Shown here: in pieces, positions 8,345 to 17,240 of the stretch
Layout of the letters: each line of letters starts with the position of its first letter
How positions within the stretch are numbered: position 1 is the first letter of the stretch
NCBI GenBank assembly: GCA_934234215.1
Contig: CAKQHB010000009.1
Location: 27,015-91,014, forward strand
Source of the DNA: an uncultured Cuneatibacter sp.
GTDB lineage: Bacteria; Bacillota; Clostridia; Lachnospirales; Lachnospiraceae
Length of the DNA: 64,000 bases
Direction: 5' to 3'
The notes under the pieces: generated by a model
What the model was told of the DNA's origin: nothing
Database searches by the model: none
Seen by the model: only the letters and a program-made list of their open reading frames with translations
Program-made: the position numbers and the translations under genes

Positions 8345-9268
8345 TTAATGAACAGCCGGAAGTTCTTCCCGCAGGACTGCCTGCACAACACTTCTGAAAT
8401 TACGATCTTTGTTGCAAGTGACCAGTGTGAGAATGCGGTCTGCAACCGTCGGACGAATGCCGGTATCATAATCGGCATTTGCAATACTCTGATCTAAATA
8501 CACCTGATATTCGGCATCGTTTGCGTAAGTGAGATAGAACATCTCATTGACTTTCGATGCGTTGTAGGTGGAATAGACTTCATAAACCAGCGTCTTATCC
8601 GGCAAATAAATATAGATATAGGGATGCTGGCTGCGGAAGTCAGAATCCAACAGTTTCTTGATCTCGGCGAACATCGTGGTGCTGATGGCGTTGTCGTTGA
8701 CATCGTGTCCATACAGACAGGAATTCGGAGAGGTAAAATCTGCATTCAGACGGTAGTCCAGAAACGGACAGCCGATCCAGTATTCTTTTCGCTCGAAAGA
8801 ATAGTGCAGATAGTAGTCGTTGTCTGTTGTCTGTACAACCGGATAGTCCACATTTGTACCGGGAATTGTGATCCAGGCGATGACATCGGAATTGATCGAA
8901 GACAGATAGTTGAAATCAATCGTATCTGGTATGCTGATCGGAACATCGGTCGTTCCATTCCCGGTGTCAGAAGTTTGCGAGGGAGCGGGCTCAGATTCGG
9001 CATCAGCCTCAGTCTCATCCGGTTCCGGATCAACGGATGCGGTTGTGGGAGCAGCCGATTCTACAGCGGGTTTTTTGGCATTCTGGGCGAGATTCGCGTA
9101 CTCCTTTTTGCTGGCATAATACCGCCAGAACTCCGAACCGAAGTTCCAGGCAGACCAGACAAACACTGCCAGACAAATGAGAAACAAGCCCCGGAAAATC
9201 CATCTCCGGGGCCCATTCTTTTTGGGAGAAACACGATCGCCAGACTCAGATGTCTGTTTGTGTTTCAT
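8345..9268 (-). CDS. srtB: Class B sortase
   Basis: 307 residues. A basic cytoplasmic N-terminus is followed by one membrane anchor at about residues 25-45, a Pro/Glu/Thr/Ser-rich linker at about 65-110 and an extracellular sortase domain. The catalytic triad is visible: His in CLYGHDV, Cys in LVTCN and Arg in RSVVQ. The long insert before the Cys is typical of class B. Sortases join LPxTG-like proteins to the cell wall or to each other. No substrate with a sorting signal is encoded in this window, so its targets lie elsewhere. It starts 7 nt after the fba stop and is probably cotranscribed with fba. Confidence 0.9.
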   Translation of the reverse strand: MKHKQTSESGDRVSPKKNGPRRWIFRGLFLICLAVFVWSAWNFGSEFWRYYASKKEYANLAQNAKKPAVESAAPTTASVDPEPDETEADAESEPAPSQTSDTGNGTTDVPISIPDTIDFNYLSSINSDVIAWITIPGTNVDYPVVQTTDNDYYLHYSFERKEYWIGCPFLDYRLNADFTSPNSCLYGHDVNDNAISTTMFAEIKKLLDSDFRSQHPYIYIYLPDKTLVYEVYSTYNASKVNEMFYLTYANDAEYQVYLDQSIANADYDTGIRPTVADRILTLVTCNKDRNFRSVVQAVLREELPAVH

Positions 9269-9275
9269 ATGAAAT

Positions 9276-10139
9276 TCAGGCCTTTCCGACAGAACCGAAC
9301 AGTTCCATCTTTTCGCGTACAGTTTCCTTGATCGCTTCAGCGCCGGGAGCTAACAGCTTTCTGGGATCATAGCCCTTACCCTGCAGATCCTTGCCCTCTT
9401 CGATGTACTTTCTGGTAGCAGCAGCGAAGGAGAGCTGACACTCTGTGTTTACGTTGATCTTTGCAACGCCCATGGAGATTGCCTTGCGGATCTGATCCTC
9501 CGGAATGCCGGTGCCGCCGTGCAGTACCAGAGGCATATCGCCGGTCAGCTCGCTGACAGCTTTCAAAGTCTCAAAGCTTAAACCTTCCCAGTTTGCGGGA
9601 TACTTACCATGAATATTACCAATACCGGCAGCTAACATCGTAACGCCAAGATCTGCGATTCTCTTGCACTCCTGAGGGTCTGCGCACTCGCCCTTACCGA
9701 TTACGCCGTCTTCCTCACCGCCGATAGCACCAACCTCTGCTTCCAGAGACAGTCCCTTTTCGGCACAAACCTTTACCAACTCGGTGGTCTTCTCTACGTT
9801 CTCTGCGATCGGGAAGTGAGAACCATCAAACATGATGGAAGAAAAACCAGCTTCGATGCACTTATAGCAGCCTTCGTAGCTGCCGTGATCCAGATGCAGA
9901 GCAACCGGAACGGTGATGTTCAGCTCTTCCAGCATACCCTTTACCATACCAACAACGGTCTTATAACCGGTCATGTACTTGCCTGCGCCTTCGGAAACAC
10001 CGAGGATAACAGGTGAATTTAATTCCTGAGCGGTCAGCAGAATCGACTTCGTCCACTCCAGGTTATTGATATTGAACTGACCAACTGCATAGTGACCAGC
10101 CTTTGCTTTTTCCAACATTTCTTTTGCATTTACTAACAT
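9276..10139 (-). CDS. fba: Class II fructose-1,6-bisphosphate aldolase
   Basis: 287 residues, the normal length. It cleaves fructose-1,6-bisphosphate to dihydroxyacetone phosphate and glyceraldehyde-3-phosphate using a divalent metal. The metal-binding HLDHG is at about residue 82-86, followed by the flexible-loop EAEVGAIGGEEDG segment, the His of GNIHG, and LHGGTG near the phosphate site. The start is preceded by GGGAGGGATTGTCCT. It lies downstream of argH with its own 90-nt gap and is followed closely by srtB. The pairing of a glycolytic enzyme with a sortase looks like genomic convenience and not a shared pathway. Confidence 0.95.
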   Translation of the reverse strand: MLVNAKEMLEKAKAGHYAVGQFNINNLEWTKSILLTAQELNSPVILGVSEGAGKYMTGYKTVVGMVKGMLEELNITVPVALHLDHGSYEGCYKCIEAGFSSIMFDGSHFPIAENVEKTTELVKVCAEKGLSLEAEVGAIGGEEDGVIGKGECADPQECKRIADLGVTMLAAGIGNIHGKYPANWEGLSFETLKAVSELTGDMPLVLHGGTGIPEDQIRKAISMGVAKINVNTECQLSFAAATRKYIEEGKDLQGKGYDPRKLLAPGAEAIKETVREKMELFGSVGKA

Positions 10140-10178
10140 AGGACAATCCCTCCCGTTAATTTAATGTCATACAGTGTA

Positions 10179-10207
10179 AGTATACTGCTATGTGGACAAA
10201 AAAGAAA
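10179..10207 (-). promoter_or_regulatory. Possible promoter for fba
   Basis: A good -10 TATACT lies 17 nt downstream of a weak -35 TTTCTT on the minus strand. It is the best candidate in the argH-fba gap. Confidence 0.35.
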
Positions 10208-10232
10208 GAGCTTTTTAAAAAAATTGTGCAAA

Positions 10233-11600
10233 TCACAGACGCTTTTTGCAATTTTCAATATATTCTGTCATAACAACCGGACTGGGAGAACCGATGACCA
10301 TTCTCTTTTCGACACAGGTCTTCATGCTGATGGCTTCGTAGATATCCTCCTCGAAAACAGGGGAGACGGATTTGTATTCTTCCAGAGTCAGATCATCCAG
10401 GGCGCAGCCTTTTTCGATGCACATCAGGACAAGCTGTCCGATAATGCCGTGGGCATCGCGGAACGAAACTCCTTTTACAACGAGGTAGTCAGCGGCATCC
10501 GTAGCATTTGTGAAACCATTCTTTGCGCTGGCAGCCATAACGTCCTTGCGGAAGCGGATCGTGGACAGCATTCCGGCGAACAGGGTCAGGCCTGTCTTTA
10601 CGGTGTCGATGGCATCAAAGGCAAGTTCCTTGTCTTCCTGCATGTCCTTGTTGTAGGCAAGAGGCAGTCCCTTCATCGTGGTGAGAAGAGACATGAGAGC
10701 GCCATAAACACGTCCGGTCTTGCCGCGGATCAGCTCGGCATAATCCGGGTTTTTCTTCTGCGGCATGATAGAGGAGCCGGTGCTGTAAGCATCGTCCAGC
10801 TCTACGAAACGGTACTCGTTTGTATTCCAGATGATGATCTCCTCGCTGAAACGGGACAGATGCATCATGATAGTGGACAGTGCGGAGAGCAGCTCGATCA
10901 CATAGTCGCGGTCAGAAACGGAATCCATACTGTTGAGGGTCGGCCCATCAAAATCTAACAGCTTCGCGGTGTAAGCGCGGTCCAGCGGGTAAGTCGTTCC
11001 GGCAAGAGCACCTGCGCCCAGCGGGCATCGGTTCATGCGCTTGCGAATATCTTTCAGACGATCGCGGTCGCGGTCAAACATCTCGAAATAAGCGCCGAGA
11101 TGATGTGCCAGTGTAACCGGCTGTGCTTTCTGCAGATGGGTAAATCCCGGCATCCAGGTTTCAGTGTGTTGTTCCATGAGATCCACCAGCACAGACAGCA
11201 GATGGGTCAGCAGTTCAGAAATCTCGTCGATCTCATCACGGGTGTACAGGCGCATATCCAGAGCAACCTGATCGTTGCGGCTGCGTCCGGTGTGCAGTCT
11301 CTTTCCGGCATCTCCGATGCGGCGGGTCAGCTCACCCTCCAGAAATGTGTGGATGTCTTCCTGCGTCTCATCAATGTGCAGAGTTCCGGCTTCCAGTTCG
11401 TTCCGGATCTGAGTCAGACCGTTTACGATATTGTCACGGTCCTGTTCGCTGATGATTCCCTGTTTTGCGAGCATCGTAGCGTGGGCAATGCTGCCGCGGA
11501 TGTCCTGTCTCCAGAAACGCTGATCAAAGCCGATCGAAGCATTAAACTGAAAGGCAAGTGCGTCGGGCTCTTTTGTAAATCTTCCGCCCCATAATTTCAT
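10233..11600 (-). CDS. argH: Argininosuccinate lyase
   Basis: 455 residues, full length for the fumarase/aspartase superfamily member that splits argininosuccinate to arginine and fumarate. The family signature GSSIMPQKKNPD, with the catalytic Ser loop, is at about residues 275-286. The conserved early motif HTGRSRNDQV and the TH of FTHLQKAQP are also present. The start at 11600 has GAGGAG just upstream and overlaps the stop region of yfhO (7-nt gap), so both form one operon. argG, which makes its substrate, lies 6 kb away in a separate unit. Confidence 0.96.
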   Translation of the reverse strand: MKLWGGRFTKEPDALAFQFNASIGFDQRFWRQDIRGSIAHATMLAKQGIISEQDRDNIVNGLTQIRNELEAGTLHIDETQEDIHTFLEGELTRRIGDAGKRLHTGRSRNDQVALDMRLYTRDEIDEISELLTHLLSVLVDLMEQHTETWMPGFTHLQKAQPVTLAHHLGAYFEMFDRDRDRLKDIRKRMNRCPLGAGALAGTTYPLDRAYTAKLLDFDGPTLNSMDSVSDRDYVIELLSALSTIMMHLSRFSEEIIIWNTNEYRFVELDDAYSTGSSIMPQKKNPDYAELIRGKTGRVYGALMSLLTTMKGLPLAYNKDMQEDKELAFDAIDTVKTGLTLFAGMLSTIRFRKDVMAASAKNGFTNATDAADYLVVKGVSFRDAHGIIGQLVLMCIEKGCALDDLTLEEYKSVSPVFEEDIYEAISMKTCVEKRMVIGSPSPVVMTEYIENCKKRL

Positions 11601-11607
11601 AAGCTCC

Positions 11608-14262
11608 TCATTTCTCCTTCGTATCGTCGGAAGGTGACGGTTGTGCCGGAGTCGGTTCTAGATCAGACAGAAGCGGTTCGGAAGAAGCAGCATCGGCAGT
11701 TCCTTCCGGCATTTCGTCGTCATCGTCATCCAGAACTTCAATATCCGGCTGGTCAGCAGTTACAGATTTGCGGTAAAAATATTGTCCGAGGACAATCCCA
11801 ATCAAAAGCAGAAGACTGATCGCGGAGACCAAAAATCCGAGACGCAATCCCTGCGGAGTGTAATTAAATTCCAGTGTGTGCGTGCCTGCACCCAACTCAA
11901 AAGCCAGCAGAGTGTCTCCAAAAGAAGACGGAGTGACGGCAACGCCATCCACCTTTAACTTCCAGCCCGGATCATACGGGATCGAAGTCACCAGCAGTCC
12001 GCCGTTCGTTGTGACGGAGGCAGTCACATGTCCGGAAGAGTAGTTCTCCACGGTCATCGGCTCCTGAGAAAGTTCCTGATAAGCTTTTTTGAAAGCCTCT
12101 TCGTTGAAAACGCCCGCCATGATAGAGATGGACTCGTCGGAATCCGGATTGGACACAAAGACGATATCTCCAGCCTCGCAATATCCCACATCTAACAAAT
12201 AACCGCGATTGACATTCTCGAATGTCTGGCTGAAATTGCCGTGGGAGACAGAGACCTTCTTGATAGTATGTTTCGTCACATAGATGTAACACTGACCGGA
12301 CTTTGAGACGGTGAAGGACAGCTGGGTGCCGGAGGCATCCGCTGATTGCATCGTAAACAGAGAAGTCACAGAGGTTGTTGCAGCTAAGAGGGCATTCTGC
12401 TCATCAAAGGGATTGGACTTATCCCCGAACGTATAGTCAGCAGCTGAAGACGGAACGACAAAGCCCAGCGGCAGCGTGTATTCATTTTCATAGAGGTACA
12501 GCATCTTTTCATTGTCGATGGCATTGTCCGCGACATAGGGCAGTGCAGCCTTCTGCGAATACAGATCACTGTCTGTCAGCTGCGTGGTGGACAGCAGATA
12601 GCGCACACTCATGAGCGATTCCGTAAAAGGTGTCGCACCATTCATACAATACGAGTTTGTGGAGCCCTCCATACCCAGCGCCTTATACATAGAAGTCATA
12701 GCTGCGTAGGACATGGAAGAGAACGTGGAAGCGGACTGGTAATCCAGCCAGGCCCCATCGTTTTTCGTTGTGCGGTTTACTTTCTCGACGCGGTAAAACT
12801 TCTCCGAAGAGTCAGCGTTTGTCATAATCTGTCTTCCAACAGAATCCAGCGCGGTATAAGTGCTGCGGCTGACAGTTGTGACGCTGGTGGTGTCGGTATT
12901 CAGAACGGACTCCGCAAGAATCACTGCCATCGTCAGCACAACGAGGAGGATCGGATCCGTCTTTTTGCGGCGATACAGGCAGAGCAGCAACGCATAAATA
13001 CCGAGAAACAGCAGGCTCATCCAGATGACAAACCAGGTGACATCCTCTTGTGTTGTGATTGCCTGAATCAGTACCACGAGTCCCAGCGCGATCCAGATCG
13101 CAGTGGTGATCTGTCTGGGCGAACGATCCCGAATGCCGGACAGTCCCTTGAACGACATGACAAGGATCAGGAAAATATACAGGTACGACTGGCGGCAGGG
13201 CAGGGAGTTCGGGTAATGAAAACCGTGCCAGATATAGTTCAGTACGTTAAGACTGAAGCTTGCCAACAGGAAAAACGTCAGGAACAGATATCCGGCCTTT
13301 TCCTTAAAGGAATATTTGCGGTTCATGACATACAGCGGCACAAGCATCAGCACAGCGACACCGCAGTAAATGTTTGGCCAGTGATCCAATCCAATCTCCG
13401 TATCCACCGCCACAAGGTGTCTGGAAATCATCTCAAGGATGGAGAAATAACTCTCCACCTTTGTCGGAAATGTGGAATCTCCGGATGCGGTCAGACCGAG
13501 GGCATATACTTCCGGCATAAGGACGATGGCTGCCAGCCCTCCGGCAAGCAGAGAGTACAGAACGAATCGTCCAAATTGTCCGAAGACCTTGCCTGCGGTC
13601 TTATTTTCCTGCGTCAAAATCAGAACGAGGAAATACAGCACGAGGAACATGCAGGTCATGATGGAAATATAGTAGTTGGACAGGATCGAAAATCCCAATG
13701 CAACACAGTACAGAAGCGACTTCTTTTCGAGAACAAGGCGTTCCAGACCCAGCACGATGACTGGGAAGATCAGGATGCAGTCCATCCACATAATGTTCCA
13801 GCTGTAAGCAGCCAGATAGCCGGAAAGCGCATAAAAAATACCGAAGAAGCAGATGGAAAAATGCTGCGTCCGGCAATGCTTTCCGAGATACCAGGTAAAT
13901 GTCAGTCCGCAAAGACCGATCTTCACAACGATCAGATACGTCATAAATTCAATCACGCGGGACTGGGGAACGATCAGCAGCACCCAGTTGATCGGGCTCG
14001 CCAGATAATAGGCGTACAGCGAAGAAAAGTTCGTGCCTGCACCGATGTTCCAGGAATAGAGCAGGCTGTCACCGGTGGTGAGCTTTGTGCGGAACTCCTG
14101 AAAGAAGGGGGCGTACTGATGATACAGGTCCGTCCGCAGGAAGCTGGCGTCTCCAAAGGGAAAAATACCTCTGCCGATAAACACTAAAATCATCACGAGA
14201 ACCGGGACGAAAAACGACAGAGCCAATGCTCCCTTATAAGCGGAAGATTTTTTTTGATTCAT
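11608..14262 (-). CDS. YfhO-family membrane protein (GT-C-like)
   Basis: 884 residues. About a dozen membrane segments fill the first 460 residues and one more lies near 825-845, with a large extracytoplasmic domain between. The first periplasmic-type loop carries FLRTDLYHQYAPFF, with the acidic residues expected of GT-C lipid-linked sugar transferases. The start of the family (YfhO) is recognisable by this loop and by the SWNIGAGTNF segment. YfhO in Bacillus acts in glycosylation of lipoteichoic acid; the sugar used here is unknown. The C-terminal tail is acidic (DDDDDE) and Pro-rich. It heads the operon with argH. AAAGGA lies 11 nt before the start. Confidence 0.85.
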   Translation of the reverse strand: MNQKKSSAYKGALALSFFVPVLVMILVFIGRGIFPFGDASFLRTDLYHQYAPFFQEFRTKLTTGDSLLYSWNIGAGTNFSSLYAYYLASPINWVLLIVPQSRVIEFMTYLIVVKIGLCGLTFTWYLGKHCRTQHFSICFFGIFYALSGYLAAYSWNIMWMDCILIFPVIVLGLERLVLEKKSLLYCVALGFSILSNYYISIMTCMFLVLYFLVLILTQENKTAGKVFGQFGRFVLYSLLAGGLAAIVLMPEVYALGLTASGDSTFPTKVESYFSILEMISRHLVAVDTEIGLDHWPNIYCGVAVLMLVPLYVMNRKYSFKEKAGYLFLTFFLLASFSLNVLNYIWHGFHYPNSLPCRQSYLYIFLILVMSFKGLSGIRDRSPRQITTAIWIALGLVVLIQAITTQEDVTWFVIWMSLLFLGIYALLLCLYRRKKTDPILLVVLTMAVILAESVLNTDTTSVTTVSRSTYTALDSVGRQIMTNADSSEKFYRVEKVNRTTKNDGAWLDYQSASTFSSMSYAAMTSMYKALGMEGSTNSYCMNGATPFTESLMSVRYLLSTTQLTDSDLYSQKAALPYVADNAIDNEKMLYLYENEYTLPLGFVVPSSAADYTFGDKSNPFDEQNALLAATTSVTSLFTMQSADASGTQLSFTVSKSGQCYIYVTKHTIKKVSVSHGNFSQTFENVNRGYLLDVGYCEAGDIVFVSNPDSDESISIMAGVFNEEAFKKAYQELSQEPMTVENYSSGHVTASVTTNGGLLVTSIPYDPGWKLKVDGVAVTPSSFGDTLLAFELGAGTHTLEFNYTPQGLRLGFLVSAISLLLLIGIVLGQYFYRKSVTADQPDIEVLDDDDDEMPEGTADAASSEPLLSDLEPTPAQPSPSDDTKEK

Positions 14263-14382
14263 TCTATTAAAAAAGTCCTTTCTTTAAGATTTTCGAAAAA
14301 TACAGCTATTTTTTATTGTACCATAGACAATTTTAAAAATAAATGATAAAGTTAGAGTCAGGTTACAAATACAATCATTTCA

Positions 14383-14487
14383 GTGAACCAGGCAACGAAG
14401 AAATTCGATCTGGAACAGATCGTAAATCGTTGTTTAACCGAGGAGAAAATGGTTCGGCGGCAGTACATCGCGCAGCCGAAGGATTGA
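14383..14487 (+). CDS. Possible 34-residue ORF
   Basis: A GTG-started frame ends in TGA just before the amidase gene. Its translation (VNQATKKFDLEQ, then a Glu/Lys/Arg-rich stretch to PKD) has protein-like composition. It has no clear ribosome binding site, and the same bases can form a perfect 7-bp hairpin (CGATCTG, GAA, CAGATCG). It could be a small protein, the remnant of a larger gene, or a structured leader of the amidase. A -35/-10 pair (TAGACA, 17 nt, TAAAGT) lies upstream. Confidence 0.25.
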   Translation: MNQATKKFDLEQIVNRCLTEEKMVRRQYIAQPKD

Positions 14488-14507
14488 TATAGAAACGGGG
14501 AATCACA

Positions 14508-15548
14508 TTGGATAGAGAAGAAAGAGCAAGAGCCTTCCGTCAGGAAGAAAAAGGGCGCAGATCACATTCCGTGGCGCGTCCGGATGAGATTCGCAAAAGA
14601 GTGGAGCAGGAGAGAAAAAAGCTTTCCATGCCGCCACAGAAGCAGGATTTGGAGTCTGGTCGCAGCCGCCGGGAATCTGAGGGTCGTGATTTTGATTCGG
14701 ATCGTTATCGAGAGGAAGGTACCGGAAATCGCCGGGAGCGGGAACAGCGTCGTCAGGAACAGCGCAGACGGGAAATCCGCCAGCACACCATCGCGGCAGT
14801 CTTATTTTTACTCGTTGTCATTGCGCTGGTCGTGATGGTAATGGTGATGAAGAAAACACCGTCCGCAGCGGCATCTGACGCATCGAGAGGAGAGAGCCGT
14901 CCGCCGATCATCCGGAACGAAACCGAAAACGAATCGGAATCCGAGTCCGAATCCGAGACAGAGACCGAACCAGAGACAAAGAGCGAGTTCGAGATCGGTA
15001 ACGAACTGCTTCGCTCCATTCAGGACAAATTGCCGGATTGGATTACACAGGACTTTATTCCGGTCAATGAATACTCCAGACCCGGACTGGCACTTGGAAA
15101 AATCAACAACATCGTTGTTCATTATGTCGGTAATCCCGGAACTACCGCGGAAGCAAACCTTGGCTACTTCAAGACACTGGCGAACACCAGTGTAAATACA
15201 AGTGGGACAAAAGCCAGCAGTAACTTTGTGGTCGGTCTGGAGGGCGAAGTGCTGCAGTGCATGCCGATCTATGAGGAAGCTTATTGCTCCAACAACCGCA
15301 ACTCTGACACACTTTCCATTGAAGTATGTCACCCGGATGCGGAGGGTAAGTTCAACAGCGCTACCTATGCGTCCGTCACACGCCTGTGCGCATACCTGTG
15401 CAACGAGCTGGGACTGACTGAGAACGACCTCATCCGACACTACGACGTTACCGGAAAACAGTGCCCGAAATACTATGTGCTGCACCCGGATGCGTGGGAG
15501 CAGTTTAAGGCGGACGTGGGAAGCCGGTTGAAGAGCGGGGACTATTAA
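14508..15548 (+). CDS. Membrane-anchored N-acetylmuramoyl-L-alanine amidase (amidase_2)
   Basis: 346 residues in three parts. The first is a very charged Arg/Glu-rich cytoplasmic N-terminus (about 1-90). The second is a single membrane segment (about 92-113) followed by a Glu-Ser/Thr repeat linker. The third is an extracytoplasmic peptidoglycan amidase domain (about 190-346). Zinc ligands are His in IVVHYVG, His in IRHYDVTG and Cys in KQCPKYY. It would cut the bond between MurNAc and the stem peptide. The start is TTG with GGGGAA about 6 nt upstream; no better ATG exists. The N-terminal charged region is unusual for amidases and could bind a cytoplasmic partner. A long hairpin element follows the stop. 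Confidence 0.87.
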   Translation: MDREERARAFRQEEKGRRSHSVARPDEIRKRVEQERKKLSMPPQKQDLESGRSRRESEGRDFDSDRYREEGTGNRREREQRRQEQRRREIRQHTIAAVLFLLVVIALVVMVMVMKKTPSAAASDASRGESRPPIIRNETENESESESESETETEPETKSEFEIGNELLRSIQDKLPDWITQDFIPVNEYSRPGLALGKINNIVVHYVGNPGTTAEANLGYFKTLANTSVNTSGTKASSNFVVGLEGEVLQCMPIYEEAYCSNNRNSDTLSIEVCHPDAEGKFNSATYASVTRLCAYLCNELGLTENDLIRHYDVTGKQCPKYYVLHPDAWEQFKADVGSRLKSGDY

Positions 15549-15555
15549 AAGAGAG

Positions 15556-15870
15556 AAAGGCACTCTTATTTGTCACGTGCAATTTTCCTGCACAGAAAGT
15601 ATGAATTATTTTTACTGGAACTAGAAACAAGAGAATGGTATGCACATCCACGTGCGTGTTTCCTGTAGGGGCAGCGGTACTCGTGTCCTTGAATTTGCAG
15701 AACTCGCCTTACGGCTTCAAACAGCTGCAAATTCAAGGTCGTACCGCTTTCCCTACGACGGAAACTTACGCAATGTGGAATGCGCATACCATTCTCTTCT
15801 TCTATTTCGCTGAAAATTCGCATTTTCTGCGCAGCGGAAAGTTTTGCAATGTGACAAGTAAGAGTGCTTT
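15556..15870 (+). repeat. Long imperfect hairpin element A
   Basis: The two halves of this 315-nt stretch are reverse complements with scattered mismatches. The outer arms pair GGCACTCTTATTTGTCAC with GTGACAAGTAAGAGTGC, middle arms pair GAATGGTATG with CATACCATTC, and inner arms pair CCTTGAATTTGCAG with its complement. The apex holds AACTCGCCTTACGGCTTC followed by AAACAGCTG. It starts about 8 nt after the amidase stop. No convincing gene lies in it. The apex matches elements at 17.1 and 63.8 kb. Confidence 0.85.
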
Positions 15871-15925
15871 ACTGTTTTTCAATATCGCAGGAGCTACTTT
15901 TTTGCAGGAATTTATGCAATATGGT

Positions 15926-15954
15926 TTGTGTTTTTAGGAAGAGCATAGTATGAT
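15926..15954 (+). promoter_or_regulatory. Promoter upstream of the interrupted gene
   Basis: TTGTGT and TATGAT are 17 nt apart, about 165 nt before the start at 16118. The rest of the gap from 15871 to 16117 shows nothing else I can name. Confidence 0.4.
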
Positions 15955-16117
15955 TGCAGTGTAAGAAGTATGAAAGTACACAAGTTTGGATTATGCACTT
16001 TATAGGATACTTCGTGGCATGGCAAAATGAAATATTAAAATGAGTATAGAGCGCATAAGACAAGGGTAGCAGTTGTTTTATGCGTTTTTTATATGGGGCG
16101 AGAAAGGAGGATTCTGG

Positions 16118-16558
16118 ATGAGAAACGATATGTCCCATGAAAGGCTGCGCAGGTGTATTCTTCTTGGAAGTCTTTCTCTTGTGATTTTAATTTTATTTGG
16201 TGTATTTGTGCTCAAAAAAAGAAGCGAAGAAAGAGAGTACATCTACTCGATAACAACGATGTCGATTGAGCGGGTAACCGCAAAATATGAGAAAGATGGC
16301 GCTTTCTATTTGACAGTCGTGTTGGACGATTTCTAGCATTTACCAGATCAGAAGATTTCCCTGCAAACGACCGAAAGCATTTACGAAAATGTGATTCTAA
16401 ATGTAAAATATGTCGGTGCGATACTGAGAGTTCAACTGCCGGAAGAGGAAAAGTTAATGGCGATAGATGCACAAAGTGTTTTGAAGCTGTATGGCGGAGA
16501 ATATTGTGAAATAACATCACTGACATTAGCGGATGGGAAGAATACAACCATCGAATGA
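16118..16558 (+). pseudogene. Small membrane-anchored protein interrupted by one in-frame TAG
   Basis: ATG 16118 has a perfect AAAGGAGG 7 nt upstream. The frame encodes 72 residues with a signal anchor (residues of about 9-27), then meets TAG at 16334-16336. The same frame continues without another stop for 73 codons to TGA at 16556. The second half reads like ordinary protein (alternating hydrophobic strands such as NVILNVKYVGAILRVQLP). The whole would be 146 codons. A single C-to-T change in a CAG (Gln) codon explains the stop. A terminator follows. It is either a recent pseudogene, strain variation, or a case of amber readthrough. The function is unknown. Confidence 0.75.
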
Positions 16559-16578
16559 AAAATAGTTGCATTGAAATA

Positions 16579-16634
16579 AAAAGTCCTGAAAAGCACAGAT
16601 TTGGAAAAATCGTAATGTGCTTTTTGGGACTTTT
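16579..16634 (+). terminator. Terminator after the interrupted gene
   Basis: AAAAGTCC pairs with GGACTTTT, with a second inner stem of AAAAGCAC and GTGCTTTT. T-rich sequence follows. Confidence 0.65.
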
Positions 16635-16714
16635 ATTTCCAAAGAACATTTTACGGTATCATGCTGCTGATGTTTACAGCACTAAAGTATTATGAAAAAA
16701 ATAAGGTTTAATGT

Positions 16715-16984
16715 ATGGAGGTGTGTTTCTTGAAAATTAAGATACGGAGAAGAAATTTTAATTTGGGTGCTAGTATCGCATTGGTGATCGCGCTTTTATC
16801 AAACATTCCAGCATTTCATCTGATTCATAGAGAAATGCTTTTGGCAGCAACAATTCTTATCGTGGGTGATGTAATCTTTGGACTGATCTTTTTGCGATGT
16901 CCGCACTGCAAGAAGTTATTGAATCTGAAATGGGATTCGCAAAGTATATGTCATAGTTGCGGTGAGAGACTGGATGAGGAGTGA
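16715..16984 (+). CDS. Small two-TM protein with C-terminal zinc ribbon
   Basis: 89 residues. Two membrane helices lie at about 17-33 and 40-62. They are followed by a CPHC and CHSC pair that should bind one zinc as a cytosolic ribbon. Two starts are possible: ATG 16715 with AAGG 8 nt upstream, or TTG 16730 with TGGAGGTG at better spacing; the second removes five residues. I do not recognise a named family. It has its own gap on both sides and no partner gene. Hairpin element B follows, in the convergent gap with argG. Confidence 0.6.
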   Translation: MEVCFLKIKIRRRNFNLGASIALVIALLSNIPAFHLIHREMLLAATILIVGDVIFGLIFLRCPHCKKLLNLKWDSQSICHSCGERLDEE

Positions 16985-17061
16985 CGATAACTTATTTGCT
17001 GTTCTCCCAGCGCGAAACACATTATTTCCCAAAAAGAAAGCGTAATTCATGCGAAAAAGAA

Positions 17062-17224
17062 AAAAGGTAATCCGGCATTCACATTGCGAATTTTTTCGTC
17101 ACGCAGGGAACGGTGCGTCCTGAATTTGCGACTGTCTGAGTCGAAGACGAGTTTCGCAAATTCAGGAGATAACGCACAGTTTTCTGTGTAGAAAAAATCG
17201 CACGTGAATGTCAGATTACCTTTT
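17062..17224 (-). repeat. Long imperfect hairpin element B
   Basis: AAAAGGTAATC and GATTACCTTTT close a 163-nt stem, with further pairing of GGCATTCAC with GTGAATGTC, and CCTGAATTTGCG with CGCAAATTCAGG. Read on the minus strand, directly 3' of argG, the apex is AACTCGTCTTCGACTCAGAC followed by AGTCGC. That matches elements A and E. The T-rich flank suggests it can terminate argG. Confidence 0.85.
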
Positions 17225-17240
17225 GATTTTTATTGCAGAA

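Noticed and set aside
13048..14187. A 379-codon plus-strand frame opposite yfhO
   Set aside because: The real gene has clear membrane segments and family motifs; the opposite frame is His/Gln-rich shadow sequence.
14381..14507. A c-di-AMP (ydaO) riboswitch before the amidase
   Set aside because: Cell-wall hydrolases often carry this element, but the conserved blocks I know are absent and the region is too short.
15566..15937. Short open frames on both strands inside element A
   Set aside because: They run through both arms of a hairpin and their products mirror each other; no ribosome site or family match.
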